The notes under the pieces: model-generated
The model's input: the letters and a program-made list of their open reading frames with translations, nothing else
The model's database searches: none
What the model was told of the DNA's origin: nothing
Shown: positions 10,477 through 20,104 of the stretch, one piece after another
Layout of the letters: every line of letters starts with the position of its first letter
Position numbering within the stretch: position 1 is the stretch's first letter
DNA from: Eutypella sp. D-1
Taxonomy: Eukaryota; Ascomycota; Sordariomycetes; Xylariales; Diatrypaceae
Length of the DNA: 64,000 bases
Direction of reading: 5' to 3'
NCBI GenBank assembly: GCA_023313575.1
Contig: JAJTTP010000006.1
Span: 372,001-436,000 of the forward strand
Translations under genes and position numbers: made by a program

Positions 10477-12898
10477 TTATGTCTTGCCAACGACGGCCTT
10501 TTCCCTTTCTATGCGTTCAAATAGTAGAGGAAGGAGGCCATCTCTTCTTAATGTCTCGTGAAGATTTGGACGATATTTTTCCGGCAGGGTCATCAGCATC
10601 ACATCAACAACTAGGTTAGCTTCCAGTCCACCTTTGCTATTCGCGAATGTCTCTATCTCTGCTTGAAGCGGGTGTAAGATTCTATGGGCTAAGCATAACA
10701 AAGCCCACCCGTTGAACTTGATACATATCGGGTGGGTCACATCTGACGGGAATATGAATATGGGTTTTAGGTCTAGACCTGTGGCGCTATAAAGCGACGT
10801 CGTCGTTTTCTCGCTTATGGTAATGGCGGGATATTTTTGGCTGAGGTCGACAAAACGCTTATATGGATGGACTGAATATGAGACGACACCCCAGGATAGC
10901 TGTGACAGGTCCGCCACGTAACTAGTGAGAATCTCAAGATATCCCATAAAACTGTTGATCAGACGCTGCATCTCGTGATCATCGCCAAAAAAACAGGATT
11001 CTTAGGATAGTCTTTCAAAAATCGAATGAAAAATTGCATGATAGCGGGATATATGTAGTAGTTGTTAGATGATCGCATGTATTGATAATTGGGTCAACGC
11101 CCTGCTCGAGGAGCCACGTAACGAATCTTAATGCTTGTGCTCCTGGCACCTGGCTATCGGTAAAGAGTGCGTTGAGCAAGTAGTTGTAGTACTCTCCCAT
11201 CTGGCCATCATCCGACAGAACTAACTCGTCGTACGTATCTCCGGTGGATGCGTTGTTTATGAGGCCGAATATATCCAGCGTGATCTTCGAGATATAAAGC
11301 ATTCTTTGAGTATGCATGTATCTTAGCACAAGGGGAAGACGGGTGACTTCTTGAGTGTCCAAGGTAGGCAGCAAGTCACAGTAGTGTATGAACATTTGCT
11401 CAAGTGGATAATTGATATAAGGCAATGACAGCCGTCTCTTATGCTATTGTGCTACGGCTACACTAAGATTGGCTATAAAGAGCCTATGCCTCCGCTCACC
11501 TCGCGTCGTGCAATCCCCTGTCATGATGGTTTTGCCTTCGGGGGAGCTGATGAAAAACTTGCGGGCCGTACGATGTACAAACCTACAGTCGCCTAAAGGC
11601 CCATCATAGGATCATACGCTCCTGGAGTCGAGCCCGCCCCCGCTCTCGTGTCGAGAAGGTCCGCACAACGCACTGATACGTACCTCTGGAACTGTTGAAA
11701 TCTCGCACGGAAGGTATCTGGCTCTGTCCAGGACTGGTCGCTTAGCAGGTTCAGTATATCCACATTTTCGTGTGCAAAGAGGACCTACAGCCATGTACAT
11801 CTGCGCCGTTTTAATAGCATGTCATCTGTTTCATCGACTACTGGAAGGGGTTCTAGGGCCAGGTTGAAATTTTAATGCAGCTTCTTCCTGATATATCGCT
11901 GCGTCGTCGTTGAGTCGACCCCACATGTTAGCGTATAGTTTGCTGAAATCTGAGGGTAGCTCGACAAGTCGTTGTTCAAGCATTGGCTCCGGGTCGCCGT
12001 GGGATATACCTCGCTCAAGGCTCTTCACGGCCAGTAGTGCCCAAAGAAAAAAGCCTTCGGATTTGTCTACAATTTTGTGGGCAAGATTCTCTGCGGTCGC
12101 TTGCTTGGGTGGGATTGATAATCTCTCGAGTTGTGCTTTGAGTTGAGCGACGGCAAATCGGTATATGTCCGGGGCCGTGAGTGTATGGAGCTGAAGAGAT
12201 GATGCCGTAGCTAGACCCTGTCTGAAGGGTTCGTCTGGCCGGCTGGAAACACACAAATTCACCCCAGGGAAGCTACCGATGTCTTCTAGGGTCTGGAGTA
12301 GTTTGGAAGGCCTTTTCAAGACGGCCGTTTGATCGCAGATCAGGCCCGCTGGATTTCTGTGTCCCTCGGAAAACTTTACGATGAAGTCACGAAGATCAGC
12401 ATCGAGACTTTGGAAAACATGGTCTTGTTGAAGCGTAGTCGCTTCACTAACATTACTGCGCTCGTCAGTATGATCGCTACCGGCCATATGAATACAGGGC
12501 ATTAGCTACCAGATCCGGTCCAGAAGGCCCATCTCCATGACATTTGTGTACCGCCGAATATCTTTCCCGAGACTCTCCAGTCGTTGTCGTCGCCATGTCC
12601 GTTTTTCCCAGTGGACAGCCGCCTATCTCTTGTTCCCAGGCGTAACTTTAATCTTCCGTAGCTCGCCCGCCAACTGCAGCGCTGTCTCATGGGTCTCCCT
12701 GGAAATATCGACCAATTCCGTGCCCGTGTGGGATTCAACGATTGGCTCTTCTCGATGCTGTCTCTGGGGTGTCTCATCACCTTCTCGTGGCGCTCCAAGT
12801 ATTTTTCGGCTCCCGGGCTGCCGGGTCCGCGCTACCCTCCCTATAATAGCGTTTACAGGTCGAAATCGTCTCATGACCGAAGCTGAGTACCTGTACAA
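10477..12898 (-). pseudogene. Decayed NACHT/NLR (STAND) gene lacking its P-loop region
   Basis: Minus strand. From 12898 to 11831 one frame runs through two TAG stops (12623-12625 and 12506-12508). It carries fungal NACHT-type blocks: LCVSSRPDEPF, a LHTLTAPDIYRFAVAQL block, and VDKSEGFFLWALLAVKSLERGISHGD with LVELPSDFSKLYANMW. After a frame change the piece VHRTARKFFISSPEGKTI appears near 11575. It continues past a TAG at 11444-11446 into 11425-11015 and, after two more shifts (one at the A7 run at 10987-10993), into 10971-10477. The segment between the N-terminal helices (FRDFIV-type, AGLICDQT) and the SSRP block is far too short: the stretch that should hold Walker A and Walker B is gone. 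Intact relatives are signal-transducing NTPases of heterokaryon incompatibility and immunity. At least five lesions make function very unlikely. Confidence 0.8.
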
Positions 12899-13878
12899 GA
12901 TTACAAGCTATCCCTAGGACTGCTAAAGGCTCTGAGCCTGACATTGCCGTGCCGCGATGAATTTAACACGAACATTATTTTCTTGTCAGAGGACTCGAAT
13001 GATGACGGGGTATGAGATAATTATTGTCCTTTCACCGGCCAAGACCAATATTATTCACTACCTAGGACCGCGTCATGACTGCGTGCGCCTCCTGACGTCC
13101 ACTTTTCTTATAATGTAACGTAAGGTGTGGCAGTGAGGTTTACATGTGGAATGACGAATATCCAATCAAGGGTATTGCAACCAGGGTCTGTAGGCGGGCG
13201 GCGCTAACCTGCAGAAGCGCCCACCCCCACCCCTCTCATCACTATCAAAATTTTCGGTAATAGTCAGGACATCAAATGCAGTTATCAAGACTAAGCATCT
13301 GCAGGACAAATACAAATACGCCTTCGTGGAGGCCTCCTTGGTGGGGATAATACAGTCATGCCCCGGTGCAAGACTACATGCGTCAGCGAATGAGTTGCGA
13401 TTTCTTAAGAGACATATCGAAGAAGAACTATCCTTATGCAGGACGACATGAGAGAATCATCTGTTCGATGTTGGTGTTGAACGGCATCTTGAGATAATTA
13501 AGGAAAATCATCGGGATGGGGCAAAAGGGGCAACAAACCATGTTAGCCGGTGAACTTTAGCGCGCGTAGCCGAGGGGGGACCAGATAGGGGTTGGCGCAG
13601 ACATAAATGGCGTAAATAGCGTCATTACCTAACCTGCTGTATCCCCATCTATTCCCGTCAGTGTCATGGCCAAAGAAAAATAGGGAAAACACATCCACCC
13701 AACACCCCACTCAAGTAGCTCTCTTAGGCGGCTAGAGGTGCTACGTCGAGTCTACCTTTCTTCCATTTATATACAGCTATCACTTAATCCAGTCTCATCC
13801 CTGTATAACTCACAATCAACTCTTCACGAGACACGAGTGCCGCGAGTGGGTGAACCCAACCGATATACACTCTACGTC
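12899..13878. other. Intergenic; promoter of the phosphatase
   Basis: No gene seen. An upstream reading frame opens at a GTG (13738) in phase with the phosphatase, but there is no ATG until 13879. Confidence 0.5.
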
Positions 13879-14967
13879 ATGGCGGCCCAACTACCCAGTC
13901 CGCCCTTCATAGACATTCCTGGGCTGCCGAACTTCCGCGATCTCGGCGGTTACCCGATAGCGTCACAGCCGGGGAAAGTGGTCCGGCACGGCGTGGTTTT
14001 TCGCTCGGCGGAGCCGTCGCAGACTACGGACGAGGGCATCGACCGGCTCAGGCAACTTCGCATCGCACAGGTCTACGACTTGCGATCGACTGAAGAGTTG
14101 GAGCGTGACAAGGGCAATGGCATAGACAGAGGTGTCAAGGAATGGGAGGGAGCCAGGAGGATCCACGCCCCTGTGCTCGACAAGGACGATTATAAGCCCG
14201 AGGAAATCGCGAAGCGCCTTGCTGGCTACTCAGAAGGAGCCGAGGTATATGGTTCTATCCATGGCCAATCATTGGCACTGCACGATTTGGACTTCACTTC
14301 ACTCGCTGACTGTTTTATAGGGTTTTTCTCGCGTCTATCGCACGATGTTATATCAAGCTACGAAGATCAATGCCCGTCCTTATCACCAGATCCTTCAACA
14401 CCTGGCTAGTGATGTTTCGCCCCCTCTCCCGATTCTCATTCACTGCACGGCAGGGAAGGACAGGACAGGTGTGATCTGTGCATTGATTCTATCTCTATGC
14501 GGGGTAGAAGATGAGGTTATCGCGCACGAGTACAGCCTCACGAATTTGGGGTTCAAACCGCGGCGCGCAGCGACGATCAGAGAAATTGTTGCCCACTCGG
14601 AGACATTCAGAGACAATCCAGCTGGGGCACGGCAGATGGTCTTGGCCAGGTGAATTCAATCACTAGCCCACCCTTCTTGACACCCCACATCCTCGTTAAG
14701 ACTGTGGTAGGGGACTGACAATCATATAGGAAAGAGTACATGCTTAAGACGTTGACCCATATCAGAAAAGAGTACGGAGGTTCGATAGAGGCATGCGTCT
14801 TGAAGCTCCGTCTCCTCACACGTGAAGGGATTCAGAGTCTGAGACGTAATCTGATCGTGGACAGTTCGAGCACGGAGGCGATAGACTGGAGAGAACATGC
14901 AGAGTTAGTTTGGGAGGAAGAGGACAACCCTTCTCCCGAAGAACTGAACCCGTTCCATACAGCTTGA
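13879..14967 (+). CDS. Tyrosine phosphatase of the Y_phosphatase3 type
   Basis: Exons 13879-14244, 14321-14649 and 14730-14967 give 310 residues. The introns (76 and 80 nt) end in TAG, and splicing joins EGAE to GFSRVYRTMLYQ and VLAR to KEYMLKTL. Motifs: DIPGLPNFRDLGGYP near the N-terminus, FRSAEPS, VYDLRSTEELE, then the phosphatase loop HCTAGKDRTGV with catalytic Cys164 and Arg170. This arrangement defines the single-domain, low-specificity tyrosine/phosphoinositide phosphatases found in fungi and bacteria. The K after the glycine in the loop (AGKDR) is also seen in phosphoinositide-active members, so the substrate may be protein or lipid. No signal peptide or membrane helix, so probably cytosolic. 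ATG 13879 is the first in frame and directly precedes the conserved domain. It is convergent with the GH43 gene. Confidence 0.9.
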
Positions 14968-15369
14968 GGAGCTTGCTGCGCATAACGCTATGGCGCTATG
15001 TTCCTCAAACCGTAAGGAAATATTTATGCAATGCTATAAATTTACAGCTGAAGTTTACGCCGTCTTATTGGATAGTCAGAGGGGATCCTCATGTCACTAA
15101 GCATACGCATCGTAACCGTGTAACATCCGACTTCGGATTATTTCGCGTCGCGGAAAGGTCTATGGGACTCTATGAGTGGAAATTCGCATAAGATCTCAGA
15201 TGAGTAAGAAATCATGCCGATGAACTAAGAACATCATGAGAAGATCGTATAAGACAAGACCTCGGAGGTAAAGAAACATAAGTAGTTTTATAATGTAGTA
15301 TATACTCTATACACATTTCTTTTTATGCTAATGATCTACATTTTGAAAATATGTGCGCTCGGCGGTGCC
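14968..15369. other. Convergent 3' spacer
   Basis: AT-rich 3' flank shared by the phosphatase and the GH43 gene. Several AATAAA-like or TATAAATT-type words are present, but no gene is. Confidence 0.5.
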
Positions 15370-17052
15370 TTAGATCTCGTACCGATCGGACTTGTGCTTT
15401 ACAGGACGGTATACAAAATAGTCGAACTTAGCAGGAAGCGCGGTTCCATTCACGTCAGAGCAAGCCATCCCAACAAAGGCACCAGTGAAGCTCCCGTGAG
15501 CCTGGTGGCCACCGCACTCGTCCGAGACGACCGAGGCGTCGTACGCGGGGCCAATCTCTTGGAGTTCCCCGGCACCGTCGTTGAGGCCGTAGTAGAACTG
15601 GAGCTTGTCGCCTCGAATCGAAAGTGCCAGTCGGACCTTACCCTCGCGCGGAATCCGAACCGGATCTGGAAACGGGAACCGGAGGTTGCCGTCGGGCCAA
15701 GATGTCTCGGAGCTCATGAGAAGTAGCTCGCGGCCCCCGCTGCTCCCCGAGGTAGCGTTCTCGTCCTCATCAGACGTCCCCGAGACCGCTAGATAGAAGA
15801 AGTTGTATCGGCTATAGTAGGCGGTGAGGCCAGCGAACTGCCGCTCGTCCTCGGGCGAGAAGTCGATGAGAGTCTCAGCGTCGTACGAGAAGTGGGTCTG
15901 GCGTCGGGCGACGAGTGCCTGCTCGAACCATGAGCCGATCGACTCGCGGCCAATAAGCACGAGCTTGCCGCCCTCCAGTCGGAAGATGCGGTCTGTGTCC
16001 GGTGTCCGGAGCCATTGAAAGTCCTTGTGAAGGCCTCGTTGTGCGTCATCTTTCCTGCCATTCCCACTGAGGAAGTCGTACCGCTGCTCTGCCCAGTACG
16101 CGGAATCGTCCCGGGTGCCGGGTACATCGACGTGCAGCGAGGGCACCGGACCGTCCTTGACATAGAGCCAGTCGTCGTCGCCCCAGTAGGCCTCCTGGAT
16201 CGCGGTTTCGCGGCCCAGCACGCAGCGCCTCTTCTGAGTGGTTGGGCGACCGGACAAGTGCACAAGGTAGGTGCGGGCGCCATCCGGGGTGTCGACGAGA
16301 TCGCCGTGGCCGGCGCGCTGCAATGCCGCAAAGGGGTCGTCCTTGGATGACAGCACATGCTTCTGCGGATGCGTCTCGTAGGGCCCCCAGATGGAGCGCG
16401 AACGCGCCAGCGTGCACGCGTGCTCGTATGCCGTCCCTCCCTCTGCCGTCAGCAGATAGTACCAACCGTTCCGCTTATAGAGGTGAGGGCCTTCGACAAG
16501 GTCGAGCTCGGTGCCGCGGAAGATGTTCTTGCGGGGCCCTACGAGCTTCCCGGCATGGGGGTCGAACTCCTGCAGCGCAATGCCGGCGAACACACGCGGG
16601 CGGCTCCGATGGTCTATGATCATATTGACAAACCACTTTCGGCCGTCGTCATCGTGGAAAAGAGAGGGGTCGAAGCCGGAGGAGTTGGCATAGACGGGAT
16701 CCGACCAGGGGCCTTCGATGGCGGGCGCGTTGATGATGTAGTTATGGCAGTCCTTGAAGGAGCCGTCCTTGCGCTTGACGTCTGTGTATACGAGCCAGAA
16801 ACGCACGCCGTCGTGCGTCAAGCAGGGCGCCCAGACTCCGCAGCTATCCGGATCGCCGCGCATGTCGAGCTGGCTCGCCCGGCTCAATGGTCGCACAACC
16901 AGCTCCCAGTTCGCCAGGTGCCGGGAGTGGTGGATCTGCACTCCGGGGTACCATTCGAAGGTTGAGGTCGCGATGTAGTAATCCTCGCCTACGCGCACGA
17001 TGGACGGGTCCGGGTTAAACCCGGGCAGGATCGGATTCCGTACCGTGGGCAT
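15370..17052 (-). CDS. GH43 beta-xylosidase/arabinofuranosidase-type enzyme, intracellular
   Basis: A single uninterrupted exon of 560 codons. The N-terminus NPILPGFNPDPSIVRVGEDYYI is the classic start of glycoside hydrolase family 43 xylosidases. The five-blade propeller carries the three acidic residues at D15 (NPDPS), D128 (GFDPSLFHDDDG) and E187 (VEGPHLYK). A C-terminal beta-sandwich (about residues 330-555, with SWFEQALVARRQTHFSYDAETLIDFSP) is of the GH43 C2 type. Length and architecture match xylan 1,4-beta-xylosidases that release xylose from xylo-oligosaccharides. There is no signal peptide, so it probably acts on imported oligosaccharides. The gene is GC-rich throughout, intronless, and has a start directly before the first blade. 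Exact specificity (xylose or arabinose) is not readable. Confidence 0.93.
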   Translation of the reverse strand: MPTVRNPILPGFNPDPSIVRVGEDYYIATSTFEWYPGVQIHHSRHLANWELVVRPLSRASQLDMRGDPDSCGVWAPCLTHDGVRFWLVYTDVKRKDGSFKDCHNYIINAPAIEGPWSDPVYANSSGFDPSLFHDDDGRKWFVNMIIDHRSRPRVFAGIALQEFDPHAGKLVGPRKNIFRGTELDLVEGPHLYKRNGWYYLLTAEGGTAYEHACTLARSRSIWGPYETHPQKHVLSSKDDPFAALQRAGHGDLVDTPDGARTYLVHLSGRPTTQKRRCVLGRETAIQEAYWGDDDWLYVKDGPVPSLHVDVPGTRDDSAYWAEQRYDFLSGNGRKDDAQRGLHKDFQWLRTPDTDRIFRLEGGKLVLIGRESIGSWFEQALVARRQTHFSYDAETLIDFSPEDERQFAGLTAYYSRYNFFYLAVSGTSDEDENATSGSSGGRELLLMSSETSWPDGNLRFPFPDPVRIPREGKVRLALSIRGDKLQFYYGLNDGAGELQEIGPAYDASVVSDECGGHQAHGSFTGAFVGMACSDVNGTALPAKFDYFVYRPVKHKSDRYEI

Positions 17053-17828
17053 CTTGTCTTACACTTTTTTTTCTTTCCCTTTTTCCCCCTACTAGCACCG
17101 GACGGGATTGGAGAACTTGACATCGGTGTGACCCAAATTACTGAGGCATAGATTAGGGATATCTTTTATAGACTGAAGCTGTGAACTCCGGGCCACGCCC
17201 GATATTATAAACCATGACCTAACTTTAGAACCTGTCCCCTCACACAACGCTCCCTGGTCAGATTACCCGGGTGGAGATAGGCCGAACGCCGGTCCCCGGG
17301 TAATATAGACCTGATCCACTATCTCCGCTATATGTGGACCGATGGCGGCAGGATGTCGCGATCTAGCGGGGATTTAGGGTCACGACTATTCATACGATAT
17401 ATCGCGTGCATCGCCCAAGCAAGGGTCCCCCTAAGGGAACCCCTGGCCTGGGGTTCACTTCCCTTTCGTGTTTTTGACTATCTCCTGCATTAGAGTAGTT
17501 TTCGTAGTAGTTGATAAGTAGAGCGACATGTTCTTCGTCTGCCTGCCGCGACTTGAGTGTGGAAATGCCTAGCCAAATAGAAGACGAATAGCGTATAATG
17601 TCATACCGCGCCTAATTTCTTCGACCTTATATGCGCAGCGAAGGCATTACTTGGTTTCAGTCCCCAATCCAAGCGTTATGGTGTCTAATCAAATGCTGAG
17701 TACAACTCTAAACTGCTACCCTTCCGACGCGTAATTGTCATTCTCATCTCAAAAGCCTCCATGTGAAGCCACAACATGTTCATGTATCTCTAGTTTGATG
17801 GCCTGGTGCTGCAATACTCAAGAGAACC
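17053..17828. other. Intergenic; promoter of GH43 gene with interleaved inverted repeats
   Basis: No gene seen. The region upstream of the GH43 gene contains two interleaved inverted repeats at 17262-17326 (separate entry). A GGCTAG word in minus orientation near 17566-17571 is close to, but does not match, the xylanase-regulator consensus GGCTAAA. Confidence 0.5.
17262..17326. repeat. Two interleaved inverted repeats upstream of GH43 gene
   Basis: ATTACCCGGG at 17262-17271 is the reverse complement of CCCGGGTAAT at 17295-17304. GGAGATAG at 17273-17280 is the reverse complement of CTATCTCC at 17319-17326. The two pairs cross (A-B-A'-B'), so they cannot form one simple hairpin. They lie 210-275 bp upstream of the minus-strand ATG at 17052. 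Possibly dimeric regulator sites. Confidence 0.55.
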
Positions 17829-18968
17829 TTATCTCTCATTCTGGAAGCCGAACAGAGAGTTGATGTTGATCTCCTGGCCTGTGACCTGCGCCGCGGGATT
17901 AACATTCGCGCCGCCACCACCTTGTAAGACATCATGGAGACCAAACGTCTCCCTCTTCATCTGAAAGTCCCTTGCGTTATCCCACAACGTTTCAATGCGA
18001 GCCTTGATCCTCTCCGCCCTTGACGACATGATTAATTCCTTCTTTGTTCCGTTGGCATCTCTCTCCTTTCTGTCTTCCTCGGTTTCTCGCATGACAGCGC
18101 CGTACGTTTTCATTTCGTTCTCACCCGCACGGAAAATGAACATTGTACCAAAGACCACGTACTCGATGTCATTCTTGTTGCCATCCTCTGGAGGAGTGGC
18201 GGGGAAGGCATGGGCTTCGAAATGGATAACGGTCGCAAGGTCGATCATGAAACTGACGGGGCCTTTTTCATTTAGGAGAAATATACATGCGCCGTTGCGA
18301 CCCTTTTTCCTCTCGTTGGCGATCATCTCGCCCTGGGTGCATACAAACATGGGGCCCTCGATATCCGACTTCAATTTCGTCTTTGCCGTGGGTTTCCCCT
18401 GGGGTGCTTCGGTATCGGATGCCTCGTGGGATGTCTCGATTTTGGACTTCTTGGACTTGTCGTCGGCCTTGTCGTCGGCCTTGTCGATTTTATACGGAAG
18501 CCACTCATCCTCCCCTAATGGTAATTCGTACAAAATAACTTTGGGTTCCACCTCTAGGACTTCAGAGATACTGGGAACGTAGCGCTTTAAAACGCTGAGG
18601 TTGATCTGGGGGTTCGTCCGATTCATGAGAGCGTTGGAAGGAGGAGGTGGCCGGGAGTCTATGTAGTAGGCGTCGGATTCATAGTCTGAAGTGGCGGGAA
18701 ACTGATCGGATGGTCGAAGATAGCGTTGGGATGAATTGGCTCGTGTATGTCCATTATGTGAGGCATACTGGGAGTGTTGGGAGTACTGGGAGTACTGGGA
18801 GTACTGAGAGTATTGGGTGTATTGGGTGTATTGGGTGTATTGGGAGTTATTATTGTTCTTGCTGGTCTTGGGACTGCCAAACGGCTGTGAATAGTAGTTC
18901 TGGCCATTGTTGTTTTGCTGCTTTTGCATTGGGATGTTTCGGTTCTTGCGGGGCGTCGGCCGAGACAT
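17829..18968 (-). CDS. Dcp1-like mRNA decapping protein with QN/SQY-rich N-terminus
   Basis: A single exon of 379 residues from an ATG at 18968. Residues 1-115 are low-complexity: NQ-rich, then a tandem run of TQY/SQY tripeptides (about residues 44-68). The folded part begins at about 120 with INLSVLKRYVPSISEVLEVEPKVILYEL and continues with IEGPMFVC, ACIFLLNEKGPVSFMIDL and YVVFGTMFIFRAGENE. This is the EVH1-like domain of decapping subunit Dcp1, here with a Lys/Asp-rich insertion (about 175-215) between strands. The family stimulates Dcp2-mediated cap removal in cytoplasmic P-bodies, and the QN-rich head would fit condensate behaviour (inference). The C-terminus GLHDVLQGGGG...INSLFGF is short and unlike metazoan trimerisation tails. 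I assign it as Dcp1-like rather than certain Dcp1. Confidence 0.7.
   Translation of the reverse strand: MSRPTPRKNRNIPMQKQQNNNGQNYYSQPFGSPKTSKNNNNSQYTQYTQYTQYSQYSQYSQYSQHSQYASHNGHTRANSSQRYLRPSDQFPATSDYESDAYYIDSRPPPPSNALMNRTNPQINLSVLKRYVPSISEVLEVEPKVILYELPLGEDEWLPYKIDKADDKADDKSKKSKIETSHEASDTEAPQGKPTAKTKLKSDIEGPMFVCTQGEMIANERKKGRNGACIFLLNEKGPVSFMIDLATVIHFEAHAFPATPPEDGNKNDIEYVVFGTMFIFRAGENEMKTYGAVMRETEEDRKERDANGTKKELIMSSRAERIKARIETLWDNARDFQMKRETFGLHDVLQGGGGANVNPAAQVTGQEININSLFGFQNER
18770..18848. repeat. 9-bp coding minisatellite (TQY/SQY repeats)
   Basis: About nine tandem copies of a 9-bp unit, read on the plus strand as variants of GTATTGGGT and GTACTGGGA. On the minus strand they encode TQY and then SQY tripeptides of the Dcp1-like protein. 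Two sub-types are blocked together, which suggests recent copying of each. Confidence 0.85.
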
Positions 18969-20104
18969 TTTGAATGAAATATCTGTGAGGTCCGTCCTTT
19001 CTAAGAAGAAAGGGAAAAAAGGGAAGAAAGAACAATTTGGCTTTTACCCGATTAAATATCGTGAGAAAGTGAAGACTGTGGTAAGTGATAACATGTAAAG
19101 GTGCTCAATGTTCAATCTTTGCGTATTGGGATAACATTGGGATAAAATAAAAGCGATTAATTGAGAAAGGTTGGGTGATGACATTGTGGATATTATCAAA
19201 GTTGAATACCACCTGGTACATAGCCCCTACTTATTTAGGAAGGCGCTTGGACCTATAAGTACTGGTAAGTACGGGTAAGTAACTTCAGAGTACCTGGCTA
19301 TGTGCTACGTAATCATGACCCCACTGAAGGTCAAGGTATTCCTTCGTAGATACCGCTGGGGCATTGCAGGCACTGATACTGATAAATACTTAGGTAGCGA
19401 TAAGAATACCTGAATGACGCATTCCCGGAGCCCCTTCGTACTGGAAGGTAGCCCCTAGGTACGGCAAATAAGAGCTACACGGGTACATGATATATACTTC
19501 TAGAAATATATCGGTATGCAAACCTCTAGGGCTGCTCTTGCTACGTTAGGTACTTGCTGTCGTACTTCGTTCGCATACCTACCACTACATGATTTCGTCC
19601 ATTAGAGAGCTCAGATGGGAAATTTACACATGTAGCCCTTTTAGCATCCTCACACCTCCCATTACCACTCTTTTCTGCTTACTGATGTCTGTGGAATTCA
19701 ATTTTATATACGTTTATTTTATTCCATTTTCATAATTCAAGTTAGATTTTCTTGATTACTTCTTTCGGTCTAGTTCAGTCGGTCTTCTTAGTTTATGATC
19801 AAGAACGAACGATTGACAATCCTGACAGCCAGACAGCCTGGAATTCACTACCTCATCCGCTATACGTCACAAGTTAGGGCAGGGCAACCTTGAAAGCTCG
19901 AAAGCTACCCGGCAGCCCGACCGTTATATTTCATCCACCCCCAATATGATCAGGGCTGTGACCAAAAAGCACACGACCACAAGCTAGGATTGACCCCAGC
20001 CATATGTACACTTTTTCTCTTTGGCCCTTCAGCCCCTGTCTGACACGAAGGGTCCCTCCCTGCATTGGTCCACGGTAGGACCTGGCTTCAGCCGCTCATT
20101 CACT
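18969..20104. other. Divergent promoter region
   Basis: Spacer between the Dcp1-like gene and the 5-phosphatase. It holds scattered TACCT/AGGTA words at about 19250-19560 and a CT/TTTTC-rich stretch near 19670-19790. A pyrimidine-rich leader precedes the phosphatase ATG. No gene is seen. Confidence 0.5.
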
